Assembly (NCBI RefSeq): GCF_024599795.1
Contig: NZ_CP102246.1
Span: 3,596,001 to 3,660,000, forward strand
Source of the DNA: Enterobacter cloacae complex sp. R_G8
GTDB taxonomy: Bacteria; Pseudomonadota; Gammaproteobacteria; Enterobacterales; Enterobacteriaceae
Direction of reading: 5' to 3'
Length of the DNA: 64,000 nucleotides
Shown: piece by piece, positions 39,789 to 49,169 of the stretch
How the letters are laid out: every line of letters begins with the position of its first letter
How positions within the stretch are numbered: position 1 is the stretch's first letter
The notes under the pieces: model-generated
The model's database searches: none
What the model was told of the DNA's origin: nothing
Seen by the model: only the letters and a program-made list of their open reading frames with translations
Program-made: the position numbers and the translations under genes

Positions 39789-40266
39789 GGCTGTCCACCT
39801 TAAAATCACCGGATTTGCCGCCGCTTTTCGCCAGCAGACGAACCGGGCCAATCACCATATCTTTCTGCACCGCTTTGCACATGTCGTAGATGGTCAGCGC
39901 AGCAACGGACGCCGCCGTCAGCGCTTCCATCTCCACGCCCGTTTTACCGGTTAAACGACACAGCGATTCGATGCGCACGCGGTTGTGCTCTGGCTGGGCC
40001 TGAAGATTGACCTCCACCTTGCTGAGCATCAGCGGGTGGCAGAGCGGAATTAAGTCCCAGGTGCGTTTCGCCGCCTGGATCCCGGCGATGCGGGCAGTGG
40101 CAAAGACATCCCCCTTATGGTGGCTGCCGTCGATAATCATCGCCAGGGTGTCTGGCAGCATGGTAACGAACGCTTCGGCACGCGCCTCGCGGACCGTTTC
40201 GGCCTTGGCGGAAACGTCCACCATATGCGCTTCGCCAGCGGCGTTAATGTGGGTCAGTTGCGACAT
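39781..40266 (-). CDS. moaC: Cyclic pyranopterin monophosphate synthase MoaC
   Basis: This 161-residue protein matches E. coli Moa[41 protein letters not shown] (active-site region with His), [28 protein letters not shown] (catalytic Lys region). It converts the MoaA product 3',8-cyclo-7,8-dihydro-GTP into cPMP. It sits three bases after moaB in the moaABCDE operon. Confidence 0.96.
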   Translation of the reverse strand: MSQLTHINAAGEAHMVDVSAKAETVREARAEAFVTMLPDTLAMIIDGSHHKGDVFATARIAGIQAAKRTWDLIPLCHPLMLSKVEVNLQAQPEHNRVRIESLCRLTGKTGVEMEALTAASVAALTIYDMCKAVQKDMVIGPVRLLAKSGGKSGDFKVDSHD

Positions 40267-40269
40267 AGC

Positions 40270-40782
40270 TTATTTCTTTAAATGGGGATGAAAATTACAC
40301 GGACGGGTGCGGGCATCCAGCTGCGGGGCGATAATGTTTTCCCACGCGGTGCGGCAGGCTTTGGTCGAGCCCGGCATGGCGAATATCAGGGTGTTGTTCG
40401 CCATGCCCGCCACCGCACGTGACTGCAGCGTCGAGGTACCAATCTCTTCGAACGACAGCATGCGAAACACTTCGCCGAAGCCTTCTACCTCGCGGTCGAA
40501 CAGCGGGATCAGCGCCTCTGGCGCCTGGTCACCTGCGGTAAAACCGGTGCCGCCGGTGATCAACACCACCTGCACCTCATCGCTGGCAATCCACCGGGAG
40601 ACCTGCGCGCGTATGGCGTAGCGGTTCTCTTTGACGATCGCTTTATCGACGATCTTATGCCCGGCGTCATGGGCGGCTTCGCGCAGCCAGTGGCCGGAGG
40701 TGTCATCCTCTTCGCCACGACGGTCGGAAACGGTAAGGATGGCAATACGTGTCGGGATAAATTCCGCGCTGACCTGACTCAT
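40270..40782 (-). CDS. moaB: Molybdenum cofactor biosynthesis protein B
   Basis: This 170-residue protein of the MoaB/MogA fold matches E. coli MoaB. VLITGGTGFTAGDQAPEALIPLFDREVEGFGEVFRM is the family's MPT-binding region, and IFAMPGSTKACRTAWENIIAPQLD follows. MoaB resembles the adenylyltransferase MogA, but in E. coli it is not essential for Moco synthesis and its role is unclear. It follows moaA after 24 bases. Confidence 0.95.
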   Translation of the reverse strand: MSQVSAEFIPTRIAILTVSDRRGEEDDTSGHWLREAAHDAGHKIVDKAIVKENRYAIRAQVSRWIASDEVQVVLITGGTGFTAGDQAPEALIPLFDREVEGFGEVFRMLSFEEIGTSTLQSRAVAGMANNTLIFAMPGSTKACRTAWENIIAPQLDARTRPCNFHPHLKK

Positions 40783-40806
40783 CTTCTGGTTCCTTCTTAA
40801 GCCTGA

Positions 40807-41796
40807 TTACCCGCCAATGTATGACAGGTTCTGAGTAATGCCGGTGTTGCCCTGATGCAGGAAGTGGGTCTGTTTTTTATGCGTCAGCGCCTCAGAAATA
40901 CGCGCTTCCAGCGCGGCCTGTTGCACATCGTCTTCCAGCAGATCGCGAAGGTTAACGCCGCCATCCCCGAACAGACACAGATGCAGTTTGCCCACCGAGG
41001 AGACGCGCAGGCGGTTACAGCTGGCGCAGAAATCTTTCTCGTAAGGCATGATAAGCCCAATCTCCCCTTCGTAATCCGGGTGACAAAAGACCTGCGCCGG
41101 GCCGTCGCTGCGCTGGCGGATCTGGTGGATCCAGCCGCGTTTCAGCAGCTCATCGCGCAACACCATGCCGGAGATGTGATGGCGGCGGAACAGTTCGCTG
41201 CCCTCCCCCGTCTCCATGAGCTCAATAAACCGCAGTTGAATGGGGCGGGATTTGATCCACGCCAGGAAGGTATCGAGCTGATGATGGTTTACGTCACGCA
41301 TCAGCACGGTGTTGACTTTGACCTTATCGAACCCGGCGGTAAACGCGGCATCGATACCGTCCATCACCTGCTGGAATTTATCCTGGCCGGTAATGGCGTG
41401 AAACTGACGGGCATCCAGGCTGTCCACGCTGACGTTAATGGCCGTTAAGCCCGCATCACGCCAGGTGGCGACATCGCGCGCCATACGGTAGCCATTGGTG
41501 GTCACCGCAATCTGACGGATGCGTTCGTTTTCACGGACAGCGGCAATAATGTCGGGGAAGTCACGGCGCAGCGAAGGTTCTCCGCCGGTCAGACGCACTT
41601 TTTCCGTGCCGAGTTCCGAGAACGCGCGCGTAACGCGGCGAACTTCATCCACGGAGAGAAAGCCGTTATTGGTGACGCTGCCCGGTTTGTAGCCGTCGGG
41701 CAGACAGTAGGTGCAACGGAAGTTACACACATCGGTAATCGACAGACGTAAGTAGTAAAACTTACGCGCGAAAGCATCAGTAAGTTGTGAAGCCAT
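40807..41796 (-). CDS. moaA: GTP 3',8-cyclase MoaA (radical SAM)
   Basis: This 329-residue protein, the E. coli length, has the radical-SAM cluster CNFRCTYC (about residues 24-31), [14 protein letters not shown], and the second [4Fe-4S] cluster at [18 protein letters not shown] (about 257-275). The C-terminal SYIGG is essential in MoaA. It rearranges GTP to 3',8-cyclo-7,8-dihydro-GTP, the first step of Moco synthesis. Start ATG 41796 lies behind AAAGGTG in the Moco riboswitch expression platform; a start 11 codons upstream would lie within the riboswitch and is rejected. Confidence 0.97.
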   Translation of the reverse strand: MASQLTDAFARKFYYLRLSITDVCNFRCTYCLPDGYKPGSVTNNGFLSVDEVRRVTRAFSELGTEKVRLTGGEPSLRRDFPDIIAAVRENERIRQIAVTTNGYRMARDVATWRDAGLTAINVSVDSLDARQFHAITGQDKFQQVMDGIDAAFTAGFDKVKVNTVLMRDVNHHQLDTFLAWIKSRPIQLRFIELMETGEGSELFRRHHISGMVLRDELLKRGWIHQIRQRSDGPAQVFCHPDYEGEIGLIMPYEKDFCASCNRLRVSSVGKLHLCLFGDGGVNLRDLLEDDVQQAALEARISEALTHKKQTHFLHQGNTGITQNLSYIGG

Positions 41797-41802
41797 GTAC
41801 AC

Positions 41803-41908
41803 CTTTCCAGATACGGGAGGCACAGTCATTTCTTTCTGTACCCTGGTGGCATAGTTGCCACGGCCAGGGCGCCATATCTTTCGACACAGGCGCCAGGGCT
41901 AGAGTGTA
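41803..41908 (-). ncRNA. Moco (molybdenum cofactor) riboswitch leader of moaA
   Basis: The minus-strand leader reads, in order, ACTCTAGCC, CTGGCGCC, GGCGCCCTGGCCGTG, TGCCACCAGGG, GAAATGACTGTGCCTCCCG and TATCTGGAAAGGTGT, directly before the moaA ATG. This order of conserved blocks is that of the E. coli moaA Moco RNA motif. It is known to lower moaA expression when Moco (or the related W cofactor) is present. Exact ends were not determined. Confidence 0.85.
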
Positions 41909-41909
41909 T

Positions 41910-41927
41910 GTTTTCAAATTTGAAAAC
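41910..41927. promoter_or_regulatory. 18-base perfect palindrome at the moaA leader start
   Basis: GTTTTCAAATTTGAAAAC is fully self-complementary and abuts the upstream end of the riboswitch, in the moaA core promoter area. A -10-like TACACT follows on the minus strand. It may bind a repressor or activator; I do not recognise a known site. Confidence 0.55.
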
Positions 41928-41979
41928 GTGGTTATGGCGATAGTAGCGCGTAAATCACCCTTTCGCCATTACCGCTTAA

Positions 41980-42003
41980 CGCTATATAAATATGTATATA
42001 GCG
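41980..42003. promoter_or_regulatory. Predicted ModE binding site upstream of moaA
   Basis: CGCTATATA-N6-TATATAGCG is a perfect 9+9 dyad, matching the ModE-molybdate operator pattern known upstream of modA and moaA in E. coli. It lies 184-207 bases upstream of moaA and about 140 upstream of divergent ybhK. The rest of the 348-base moaA-ybhK interval shows no gene. Confidence 0.72.
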
Positions 42004-42144
42004 ACCTGATCGTGCATTTTCGTTACAGAATACGCCAAAACAGCAGATTCGCATTGATATACGTCATTTTGCCCTGGCTGAGGCATCGTCTTTTAGGGGT
42101 AGTTAGGGTACTGTTACGCAGATCGAACGTGATAAGGAATATGT

Positions 42145-43053
42145 ATGCGCAATCGCACTTTTGCGGATCTTGACCGGGTAGTGGCACTGGGCGGAGGCCA
42201 CGGTCTGGGCCGTGTGATGTCTTCTTTGTCGTCACTCGGGTCAAGACTGACAGGGATAGTAACAACAACGGATAACGGCGGCTCTACGGGGCGGATCCGA
42301 CGTGCAGAAGGCGGAATTGCCTGGGGCGATATGCGTAACTGCCTGAACCAGTTAATTACCGAACCGAGCGTCGCCTCGGCGATGTTTGAGTACCGTTTTG
42401 GCGGTAATGGGGAACTTTCCGGACATAACCTTGGAAATTTGATGCTTAAAGCGCTGGATCACCTGAGCGTGCGCCCGCTGGAAGCGATCAATCTCATCCG
42501 TAATCTGCTCAAAGTGGATGCGTTCCTGATCCCGATGTCTGAACAACCGGTCGATTTGATGGCCATCGACGTGGAAGGGCATGAAGTATACGGCGAAGTG
42601 AACATCGACCAGCTTACGCTGCCGCCGAAAGAGCTGATGACTTACCCGGCCGTTCCCGCCACGCGCGAAGCGGTTGAGGCCATCGCCGAGGCGGATTTGA
42701 TCCTGATTGGCCCGGGCAGTTTTTACACCAGCCTGATGCCGATTTTACTGGTGAAAGAGCTGGCGCAGGCCCTGCGCAGAACGCCCGCCCCGATGGTGTA
42801 CATCGGTAATTTAGGCCGCGAATTGAGTCCGGCAGCGGCCAGCCTGTCGCTTGCGGATAAACTGGAGCTGATGGAGCAGTACGTCGGGAAGAAAATCATC
42901 GATGGGGTTGTCGTAGGACCGAAAGTCGATGTGTCGGGTATTGGCAATCGCGTGGTGATTCAGGAGCCGCTGGAAGCGAGCGACATTAAATACCGGCATG
43001 ACCGTCACCTGTTGCGTGACGCGCTGGAGAAGGCGATTCAGGAGTTGGGTTAG
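42145..43053 (+). CDS. ybhK: YvcK/CofD-family protein YbhK
   Basis: This 302-residue protein, as in E. coli, has [42 protein letters not shown] (nucleotide-sugar binding in YvcK), [20 protein letters not shown] and [17 protein letters not shown]. The Bacillus homologue YvcK (GlmR) binds UDP-GlcNAc and is needed for growth on gluconeogenic carbon and for cell shape. The E. coli role is not settled. ATG 42145 follows AAGGA. A palindromic repeat follows the stop and faces uvrB. Confidence 0.93.
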   Translation: MRNRTFADLDRVVALGGGHGLGRVMSSLSSLGSRLTGIVTTTDNGGSTGRIRRAEGGIAWGDMRNCLNQLITEPSVASAMFEYRFGGNGELSGHNLGNLMLKALDHLSVRPLEAINLIRNLLKVDAFLIPMSEQPVDLMAIDVEGHEVYGEVNIDQLTLPPKELMTYPAVPATREAVEAIAEADLILIGPGSFYTSLMPILLVKELAQALRRTPAPMVYIGNLGRELSPAAASLSLADKLELMEQYVGKKIIDGVVVGPKVDVSGIGNRVVIQEPLEASDIKYRHDRHLLRDALEKAIQELG

Positions 43054-43062
43054 GCTCGTTTT

Positions 43063-43108
43063 GTGCGGCCTGATGCCCTCACCCGGCCCTCTCCCACAGG
43101 GAGAGGGC
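43063..43108 (+). repeat. Intergenic repeat copy between ybhK and uvrB
   Basis: GTGCGGCCTGATGCCCTCA, then CCCGG and CCCTCTCCCACAGGGAGAGGG. It is between convergent genes, with a CCCTCTCCC/GGGAGAGGG hairpin that could act as a shared 3' end. Confidence 0.85.
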
Positions 43109-43126
43109 GAAAACACGCTGCTTTAC

Positions 43127-45142
43127 CTAAGATGCGGCGATGAAAAGATCCCGCAACTGATGCAACTGGTCGCGAATTTGCGCTGCCTCTTCGAACTCCA
43201 GGTTCTGGGCGTGCTGCATCATCTGCGCTTCCAGCTCGTGGATTTTCTGCTGCAGCGCTTTCGGCGTCAGCGCGACGGTATCTTCCTCCACCACGGAACG
43301 CGCCTTGCCGCGTCCTTTCGCTTTGGTCTTCGCAATGTTCTGACCCAGCGCCAGAATATCCACCACCTTCTTGTTCAGACCCTGCGGCGTAATGCCGTGC
43401 TCTTCGTTGTAGCGCTGCTGTTTCTCGCGACGGCGTTCCGTTTCGCCAATCGCTTTCGCCATCGACGGGGTGATTTTATCGCCGTAGAGAATCGCTTTAC
43501 CGTTGACGTTACGCGCGGCGCGGCCAATGGTCTGGATCAGCGAGCGCTCTGAACGCAGGAAGCCCTCTTTGTCGGCGTCAAGGATGGCCACCAGCGAGAC
43601 TTCCGGCATATCCAGACCTTCTCGCAACAGGTTGATCCCTACCAGCACGTCAAACTCGCCCAGACGCAGGTCGCGGATAATCTCCATACGCTCCACGGTA
43701 TCGATATCCGAGTGCAGATAACGCACCTTCTCGCCGTGTTCTTCCAGGTATTCAGTCAGGTCTTCCGCCATACGTTTGGTCAACGTGGTGACCAGCACGC
43801 GCTCGTTGATTGCCGAACGGGCGCGGATCTCGGAGAGCAGATCGTCCACCTGGGTCGCAACCGGACGCACTTCAATGACCGGATCCAGCAGCCCGGTTGG
43901 ACGAACCACCTGATCAACCACCTCATCGCCCGATTTCTCCAGCTCGTAGTTGCCCGGCGTCGCCGAAACGTAAATGGTTTGCGGTGCCAGCGCTTCAAAC
44001 TCTTCAAACTTCATCGGACGGTTGTCCAGCGCCGACGGCAGGCGGAAGCCGTACTCCACCAGCGTCTCTTTACGCGCGCGGTCACCGCGATACATCCCGC
44101 CGATCTGCGGGATCGTGACGTGGGATTCGTCGATCACCAGCAACCCGTCCGCCGGAAGGTAGTCAAACAGCGTCGGCGGCGGCTCGCCCGGCCCACGACC
44201 GGAGAGCAAACGTGAGTAGTTTTCGATACCGGAGCAGTAGCCCAGCTCGTTCATCATCTCCAGATCGAACTGGGTACGCTGGCTTAAGCGTTGCTCTTCG
44301 AGCAGCTTGTTGTTCGCCAGCAGCACCTTACGGCGTTCCGCCAGCTCCTCTTTGATCTCTTCCATCGCCTGCACAATACGCTCGCGTGGTGTTACGTAGT
44401 GCGTTTTTGGGTAGATGGTGTAGCGCTGAACGACGGACTCGACGTGGCCTGTGAGCGGGTCAAACAGCGACAGGCGCTCCACCTCTTCATCAAACAGCTC
44501 AACGCGCAGTGCAATATCGTCCGATTCCGCCGGGAAGATATCGATAACCTCGCCGCGCACGCGGAACGTACCGCGCTGGAACGCCTGGTCGTTACGGGTG
44601 TACTGCAGCTCCGCCAGACGGCGCAAAATCGCGCGCTGATCGATAATCATCCCCTGCGTCAGGTGCAGCATCATCTTCAGGTAGAGATCCGGGTCGCCCA
44701 GACCGTAGATGGCAGACACCGATGCGACCACCACCACATCACGACGCTCCAGCAGCGCCTTGGTCGCCGACAGACGCATCTGCTCAATGTGTTCGTTCAC
44801 CGAGGCATCTTTCTCGATAAAGGTGTCAGAGCTCGGCACATAGGCTTCTGGCTGGTAGTAATCGTAATACGAGACGAAATACTCGACGGCATTCTCCGGG
44901 AAGAACTCTTTCATCTCGCCGTACAGCTGCGCCGCCAGCGTTTTGTTGGGCGCCAGCACCATGGTGGGGCGTTGCAGGTCAGCGATAACGTTGGCGATGG
45001 TGAAGGTTTTCCCCGAACCGGTCACCCCCAGCAGCGTCTGGTGTGCCAGCCCATCTTCCAGCCCTTCTTCAAGACGACGGATCGCCTCAGGCTGGTCGCC
45101 TGAAGGACGGAAAGCGGAATTCAATTTGAACGGTTTACTCAT
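43127..45142 (-). CDS. uvrB: Excinuclease ABC subunit B
   Basis: This 671-residue protein matches E. coli UvrB (673). Features: Walker A GVTGSGKT (about residue 39), the beta-hairpin [21 protein letters not shown] (about 92-112), DESH ([13 protein letters not shown]), helicase motifs (ISRLVG type: [17 protein letters not shown]) and the UvrC-binding UVR domain at the C-terminus ([36 protein letters not shown]). It verifies damage in nucleotide excision repair. The start ATG 45142 gives [11 protein letters not shown]; a TTG three codons earlier was rejected. It is under a LexA box. Confidence 0.97.
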   Translation of the reverse strand: MSKPFKLNSAFRPSGDQPEAIRRLEEGLEDGLAHQTLLGVTGSGKTFTIANVIADLQRPTMVLAPNKTLAAQLYGEMKEFFPENAVEYFVSYYDYYQPEAYVPSSDTFIEKDASVNEHIEQMRLSATKALLERRDVVVVASVSAIYGLGDPDLYLKMMLHLTQGMIIDQRAILRRLAELQYTRNDQAFQRGTFRVRGEVIDIFPAESDDIALRVELFDEEVERLSLFDPLTGHVESVVQRYTIYPKTHYVTPRERIVQAMEEIKEELAERRKVLLANNKLLEEQRLSQRTQFDLEMMNELGYCSGIENYSRLLSGRGPGEPPPTLFDYLPADGLLVIDESHVTIPQIGGMYRGDRARKETLVEYGFRLPSALDNRPMKFEEFEALAPQTIYVSATPGNYELEKSGDEVVDQVVRPTGLLDPVIEVRPVATQVDDLLSEIRARSAINERVLVTTLTKRMAEDLTEYLEEHGEKVRYLHSDIDTVERMEIIRDLRLGEFDVLVGINLLREGLDMPEVSLVAILDADKEGFLRSERSLIQTIGRAARNVNGKAILYGDKITPSMAKAIGETERRREKQQRYNEEHGITPQGLNKKVVDILALGQNIAKTKAKGRGKARSVVEEDTVALTPKALQQKIHELEAQMMQHAQNLEFEEAAQIRDQLHQLRDLFIAAS

Positions 45143-45217
45143 GGGCGACAACCTGGTGATGTAAAAAGCGGCAGGTGAGTAATTTTACTCGTTGTGGCCA
45201 GGAATGCCAGTAAAAAA

Positions 45218-45237
45218 CACTGGATGAAAAACCAGTA
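45218..45237 (-). promoter_or_regulatory. LexA (SOS) box of uvrB
   Basis: On the minus strand TACTGGTTTTTCATCCAGTG has CTGG-N8-CCAG, close to the LexA consensus and to the E. coli uvrB site at the same position (about 75-95 bases upstream of the start). Confidence 0.82.
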
Positions 45238-45893
45238 GCATGTCAGGATATTTAGCATAGCGCCCGGATGATTAGCGCGTTCCCGGTCAAAATTTAGACG
45301 GAGACAACATAAAACACCAGTCCTACCCGGTTATCCCCAGAACATTTTCATTTTTAACATTTGTCAAGTCAGGTAATGATAGTTTTATGGCAACAGGTGA
45401 CACTTTCATTACGGCAATTGATTTTATCTAACCAATTAAATAATAAGCGATATTTTCTTGAGCCGTGTTTCGCGTCAATTTGGGCGTAAGCCGCGTCTTC
45501 TCTCGCTTATCGCGTGTTTTCTAACTCTAATGCACATGGTTATCCACAGGAATAGTGGATAACTGCGTCCAGCCCATGCAGACTGCCGCTCAGCAAATTC
45601 CCGGTTTTTCCCACGAAGCGGCGACAAAAAATTTTTATAGCTAATTTTTGCTGATAATCAGTTGAGTCATTCATAACCAACCGATGAGATCTTGCTCACA
45701 TTTCAGCCATTTCGGGCCCTGCACCACCGCTAACAGTTCCGGCACTGAGACAGTGCAATCAGGTTATCGATCGGTCGTTTTGCGACGGCATTATCCTAAA
45801 AAAGCCGCTTTTTTAATCAGTTCAACGGTTCTGGCAGGAGATTTGCAGATTCATTAACGAGCCTCACCCACATACCTTTTTAAGGAGAGAAAG
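45238..45893. other. Long intergenic region with DnaA-box-like pair, upstream of uvrB and the orphan ATPase
   Basis: No coding frame was supported in this stretch. It contains TTATCCACA (45540-45548), a perfect DnaA box, in a perfect dyad GTTATCCAC-N7-GTGGATAAC (45539-45563), and TTATCCCCA (45331-45339), one base off. It also has an A6GCCGCT6 dyad (45798-45814) before the ATPase gene. DnaA boxes near uvrB are known in E. coli. Promoters for both divergent genes must lie here. Confidence 0.65.
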
Positions 45894-46616
45894 ATGTTGA
45901 GTCTGCGTGCAGTCAATCAGTTTTACGGAAACCAACATACGCTATGGAATGTCGATTTGGATTTACCACAGGGCTTATGCACAGGGGTGGTTGGCCTGCC
46001 CGGCATGGGGAAAACCACCCTCATCAACTGCATCACCGGCGCGTTACCGGTCGAGAGCGGAACCATCGTCTGGCACGAAGCCGGTGCGCCACCCTGCGAT
46101 TTACTGCGTCAGAGGCCGGATCAACGCGTGCTGCCGGGGATTGGCTACGTGCCACAGGACCGACGGATTTTTTCGCAACTGACCATTGAGGAAAACTTGC
46201 ACATCGCCATGCGGGCGACGGGGGCAACGGACTCGGGCGCAAAAAGCGATGTCTATGACCTGTTCCCGCAACTGTGGGCACTGCGACAGATTCGGGCGAA
46301 CGGGCTTTCCCCGGACGATCAGTATCAGCTGGCGCTGGCTAACGCGCTGGTCAACCGACCGCGGGTATTGATTCTGGATGAGCCACTGCAGGGCGCAGGG
46401 TACAGCTTTGCTCAGAAGCTGGGCCATCTGCTGGCGCGACTCAATCGTGAGCTGGGGATGACGGTGTTATTAGCCGAGCAGCAGCTGTCGTTTATCCGCC
46501 GGGTAGCGGATCGCTTCTGTATGCTTTATCGCGGGCGTAACGTGGCCCAGGGCCACGTTACCGAGCTGGATGACGAGCTTATTGCCCACTGGATGTCGCG
46601 GGAAGCAAGACACTGA
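45894..46616 (+). CDS. Orphan ABC-type ATPase, UrtE/LivF-like, with degenerate signature
   Basis: This 240-residue single nucleotide-binding domain is closest in pattern to UrtE/LivF branched-amino-acid or urea transporter ATPases (LNQ/VNQFYGNQHTLWNVDLDLPQG; GIGYVPQDRRIFSQLTIEENL; LLAEQQLSFIRRVADRF). Walker A GLPGMGKTT (about residue 40), the Q-loop and Walker B VLILDEP are intact. The signature reads LSPDDQYQLA instead of LSGGQQQQLA, so both glycines are lost. No permease or binding protein is nearby. AAGGAGAG precedes the ATG. Its last 38 bases overlap the 3' end of bioD on the other strand. The function is unknown; a degenerating urt remnant or a repurposed ATPase are both possible. Confidence 0.85.
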   Translation: MLSLRAVNQFYGNQHTLWNVDLDLPQGLCTGVVGLPGMGKTTLINCITGALPVESGTIVWHEAGAPPCDLLRQRPDQRVLPGIGYVPQDRRIFSQLTIEENLHIAMRATGATDSGAKSDVYDLFPQLWALRQIRANGLSPDDQYQLALANALVNRPRVLILDEPLQGAGYSFAQKLGHLLARLNRELGMTVLLAEQQLSFIRRVADRFCMLYRGRNVAQGHVTELDDELIAHWMSREARH

Positions 46617-47280
46617 GGTCGAGGTAATGCCCGGTGTCGGCGTGCTCAGCACCGTCCGCGAGCCACGGGATCTCCCCAAGGAACGGCGCGGGAAGCACCC
46701 GCCTGAGCGTGGTCAGATACTCCTGATGACGCTTACCGGGTGCGACCACGTCGTTGGCTATCCAGCCCGCCAGACGCAGCCCGGCCTGCTGAACGGCCTG
46801 TGCCGTTAACATGGCGTGGTTGATACAGCCGAGCTTCACCCCGACCACGAGGATCACCGGAAGCTGCTCGCGCTGGACCCAGTCAGCAAACGTCAGCTCG
46901 TCCGACAGCGGCGTAAACCAGCCGCCCGCCCCTTCCACCAGCACCCAGTCAGCCTGGCGTTCCAGTGCGCGCAGGCCGTCCGAGAGCACGGAAAACGCGA
47001 TGGGGCGGCCTTCGTCGGCGCTAATAATGTGCGGCGACGTCGGCTCGGCAAAGGTGTAGGGATTCACCGCCGCATAGTCCAGCGGCAGCGTGCTGTTACG
47101 CTGCAGCGCCAGCGCATCGGTATTGCGTAATCCCTGTGCCGTCATCTCACTTCCGGAGGCGACGGGCTTGTACCCGGCGGTGGTTTTGCCCTGCAGACGA
47201 GCCGCCTGCAACAGCGCGGAACTGGCCACCGTTTTACCCACTTCGGTATCCGTTCCGGTGACAAAATAACGTTCAGTCAC
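46579..47280 (-). CDS. bioD: Dethiobiotin synthetase
   Basis: This is 233 residues from GTG 47280 ([25 protein letters not shown]), which overlaps bioC by eight bases; E. coli bioD also starts with GTG. An in-frame ATG five codons upstream is possible but less likely. The P-loop is GTDTEVGKT (about residue 8); [12 protein letters not shown] and [21 protein letters not shown] are catalytic and substrate regions. It closes the ureido ring of 7,8-diaminopelargonate with CO2 and ATP. It is last in the bioBFCD operon. The C-terminus is about eight residues longer than in E. coli, where it overlaps the neighbouring ATPase gene. Confidence 0.95.
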   Translation of the reverse strand: MTERYFVTGTDTEVGKTVASSALLQAARLQGKTTAGYKPVASGSEMTAQGLRNTDALALQRNSTLPLDYAAVNPYTFAEPTSPHIISADEGRPIAFSVLSDGLRALERQADWVLVEGAGGWFTPLSDELTFADWVQREQLPVILVVGVKLGCINHAMLTAQAVQQAGLRLAGWIANDVVAPGKRHQEYLTTLRRVLPAPFLGEIPWLADGAEHADTGHYLDLSVLLPATSSGQ

Positions 47281-48028
47281 GTTCGATAATCCCATGAAAG
47301 AGTTGATAAGAGAGCGGGAACGTGCCCCGCCGCTGCGGCCAGGCCAGCTCCAGACGCTGCAACTGCCCGCGCGTGAGTGGTTTTCTCTCGCGTCCGGCAT
47401 GCAGATGCGTAGCGCCAATGCCCTTCAGCGAGCGCATGGCGCTGAACGCATCGCTAAAGTTCAGCGTGATGGTTTGCACCTGGCTGCGAAAGCGCCAGCC
47501 CGTCAGCGCGTCCGTCACCTGGTCATACGCTAAAAAGCGGTTGGCGTGCGGCTGTTCGTCTACCGCTTTCCACGCCTGATTCAGCTCGGGCAGCGAGCTT
47601 TCCAGCAGGGTAGTAAAGGCCACCTTTCCGCCCGGACGCGCCACGCGATACAGCTCGTTTAACGCCTGCGAAAGGCTGCTGCACCACTGTACCGCCAGGT
47701 GACTCCACACCAGATCGAACTGCGCATCCGGCAGCGGAAGCGACTCAATATCGCCAGACAGATAGCGGTCCGCCGCCTGCTGCTGTTGCGCCTCGAACAG
47801 CATCTGCTCAGAGAGATCGAGTGCGGTGACGTGGCTTCCCGCGTCGCGCCAGTAGCGGCTGTTACCGCCGGGGCCGCATCCGGCATCCAGGACGAACGGA
47901 AAACTGCGCTCACCGAGTAACTCAAGCAGCCCCTGAGCGCTCTGACGCTGAAGCTCATCATGCTGCGAATAACTGCGCGCAGCCCGGCCAAACGCCGCCG
48001 CAATGGCCTGTTTATTGACTGGCGACAT
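47273..48028 (-). CDS. bioC: Malonyl-ACP O-methyltransferase BioC
   Basis: This 251-residue SAM-dependent methyltransferase has motif [16 protein letters not shown] (about residue 48), then [11 protein letters not shown] and [24 protein letters not shown]. The length equals E. coli BioC. It methylates malonyl-ACP to let the fatty-acid enzymes make pimeloyl-ACP. ATG 48028 follows GGAGGCTCTCC and overlaps bioF by 17 bases; a longer start was rejected because the ribosome binding site fits this one. Confidence 0.96.
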   Translation of the reverse strand: MSPVNKQAIAAAFGRAARSYSQHDELQRQSAQGLLELLGERSFPFVLDAGCGPGGNSRYWRDAGSHVTALDLSEQMLFEAQQQQAADRYLSGDIESLPLPDAQFDLVWSHLAVQWCSSLSQALNELYRVARPGGKVAFTTLLESSLPELNQAWKAVDEQPHANRFLAYDQVTDALTGWRFRSQVQTITLNFSDAFSAMRSLKGIGATHLHAGRERKPLTRGQLQRLELAWPQRRGTFPLSYQLFHGIIERD

Positions 48029-49169
48029 GGAGAGCCTCCAGCAGCGCATCGATATCTTCCGCTGTGTGCGCCGCCGTCAGCGTCAGGCGCAGACGCGCCG
48101 TACCCGGCGGCACGGTGGGCGGACGGATGGCCGTGACCCACATTCCCCGTTCGCGCAGCGTCTGTGCCAGCGCGAGCGCGCGGCCGTTTTCCCCCACGAT
48201 AACGGGCTGGATGGCGCTCTGCGAATCGGTGCTTTGGAAAGGAAGCCGGTCCAGACCCTGACGGAAACGCTGAATATGTTCTGCCAGACGCGCGCGCCGT
48301 TCAGCCCCCTCTTCACCGCGGATCACCTCCAGCGAGGCAGAGAGCGCCACCGCCTGCGCAGGCGGCATACTGGTGCTGTAAATCAGATGTCGGGCGAACT
48401 GCAGCAGATAATCGGCAACGGACTCGCTGCACAGCACGGCGGCCCCGCTCACGCCAACGCCTTTGCCAAAGGTGACGATCAGCAGTTCCGGCTTCACGCC
48501 TTGCTGACTGGCGCTACCGCGACCTTCCTCCCCCATCACGCCAATACCGTGGGCATCATCCACCAGCAGCCAGGCGTTTTGCTGTTTCGCAACGTCAGAC
48601 AGCGCACGAAGCGGCGCGCTGTCGCCATCCATGCTAAACACCCCTTCCGTCACCACCAGCTGTTGTCCGGCACAGGGTTTATCCAGCAGCGTGGCGAGCG
48701 AAAGCGCATCGTTGTGGGCAAAGCGCCGCAGCTGTGCCGGGCTGAGACTCGCCGCCTCCAGCAAGGAGGCATGGCTTAAGCGGTCCGCGACGATACGATC
48801 GTCCTTGCCCATCAGCGCGGCAATCACCGCCTGATTGGCGGCAAAGCCGGAGATGAACAGCAGCGCGCGCGGATAGCCCAGCCAGTCGGCAAGCGTCTCT
48901 TCCAGCGCCTGATGTGCTGTCGTATAGCCGCTGACGTGCCCCGAACCGCCGCTGCCCACGCCGTAGTGTTCCGCCCCCTGCTGCCAGGCGCGGACAATCG
49001 CCGGATGCTGGCTCAGGCCGAGATAATCATTGCTGGAAAAATTACAGTACTGCCGCCGGGCGTGGGTCAGAAAACGGCCTGCACCGTTTTCCACTACCCT
49101 GCGAACGCGAAAAGCATCCCGCGCCCGGCGCGCTTCCAGCGCGGATTGAATACGAGCCTGCCAGGTCAT
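48012..49169 (-). CDS. bioF: 8-amino-7-oxononanoate synthase
   Basis: This 385-residue PLP enzyme of the alpha-oxoamine synthase family matches E. coli Bio[30 protein letters not shown], the PLP-binding region [18 protein letters not shown], and [16 protein letters not shown] with the PLP Lys (about residue 237) are visible. It condenses pimeloyl-ACP and alanine. It overlaps bioB by four bases and bioC by 17. Confidence 0.97.
   Translation of the reverse strand: MTWQARIQSALEARRARDAFRVRRVVENGAGRFLTHARRQYCNFSSNDYLGLSQHPAIVRAWQQGAEHYGVGSGGSGHVSGYTTAHQALEETLADWLGYPRALLFISGFAANQAVIAALMGKDDRIVADRLSHASLLEAASLSPAQLRRFAHNDALSLATLLDKPCAGQQLVVTEGVFSMDGDSAPLRALSDVAKQQNAWLLVDDAHGIGVMGEEGRGSASQQGVKPELLIVTFGKGVGVSGAAVLCSESVADYLLQFARHLIYSTSMPPAQAVALSASLEVIRGEEGAERRARLAEHIQRFRQGLDRLPFQSTDSQSAIQPVIVGENGRALALAQTLRERGMWVTAIRPPTVPPGTARLRLTLTAAHTAEDIDALLEALHVASQ

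Noticed and set aside
41787..42173. A 128-codon plus-strand frame across the moaA leader
   Set aside because: It runs through the Moco riboswitch, the palindrome and the ModE dyad and into ybhK; the regulatory reading explains the bases better.
44291..45103. A 270-codon open frame antisense to uvrB
   Set aside because: A composition shadow of uvrB with no start signals.
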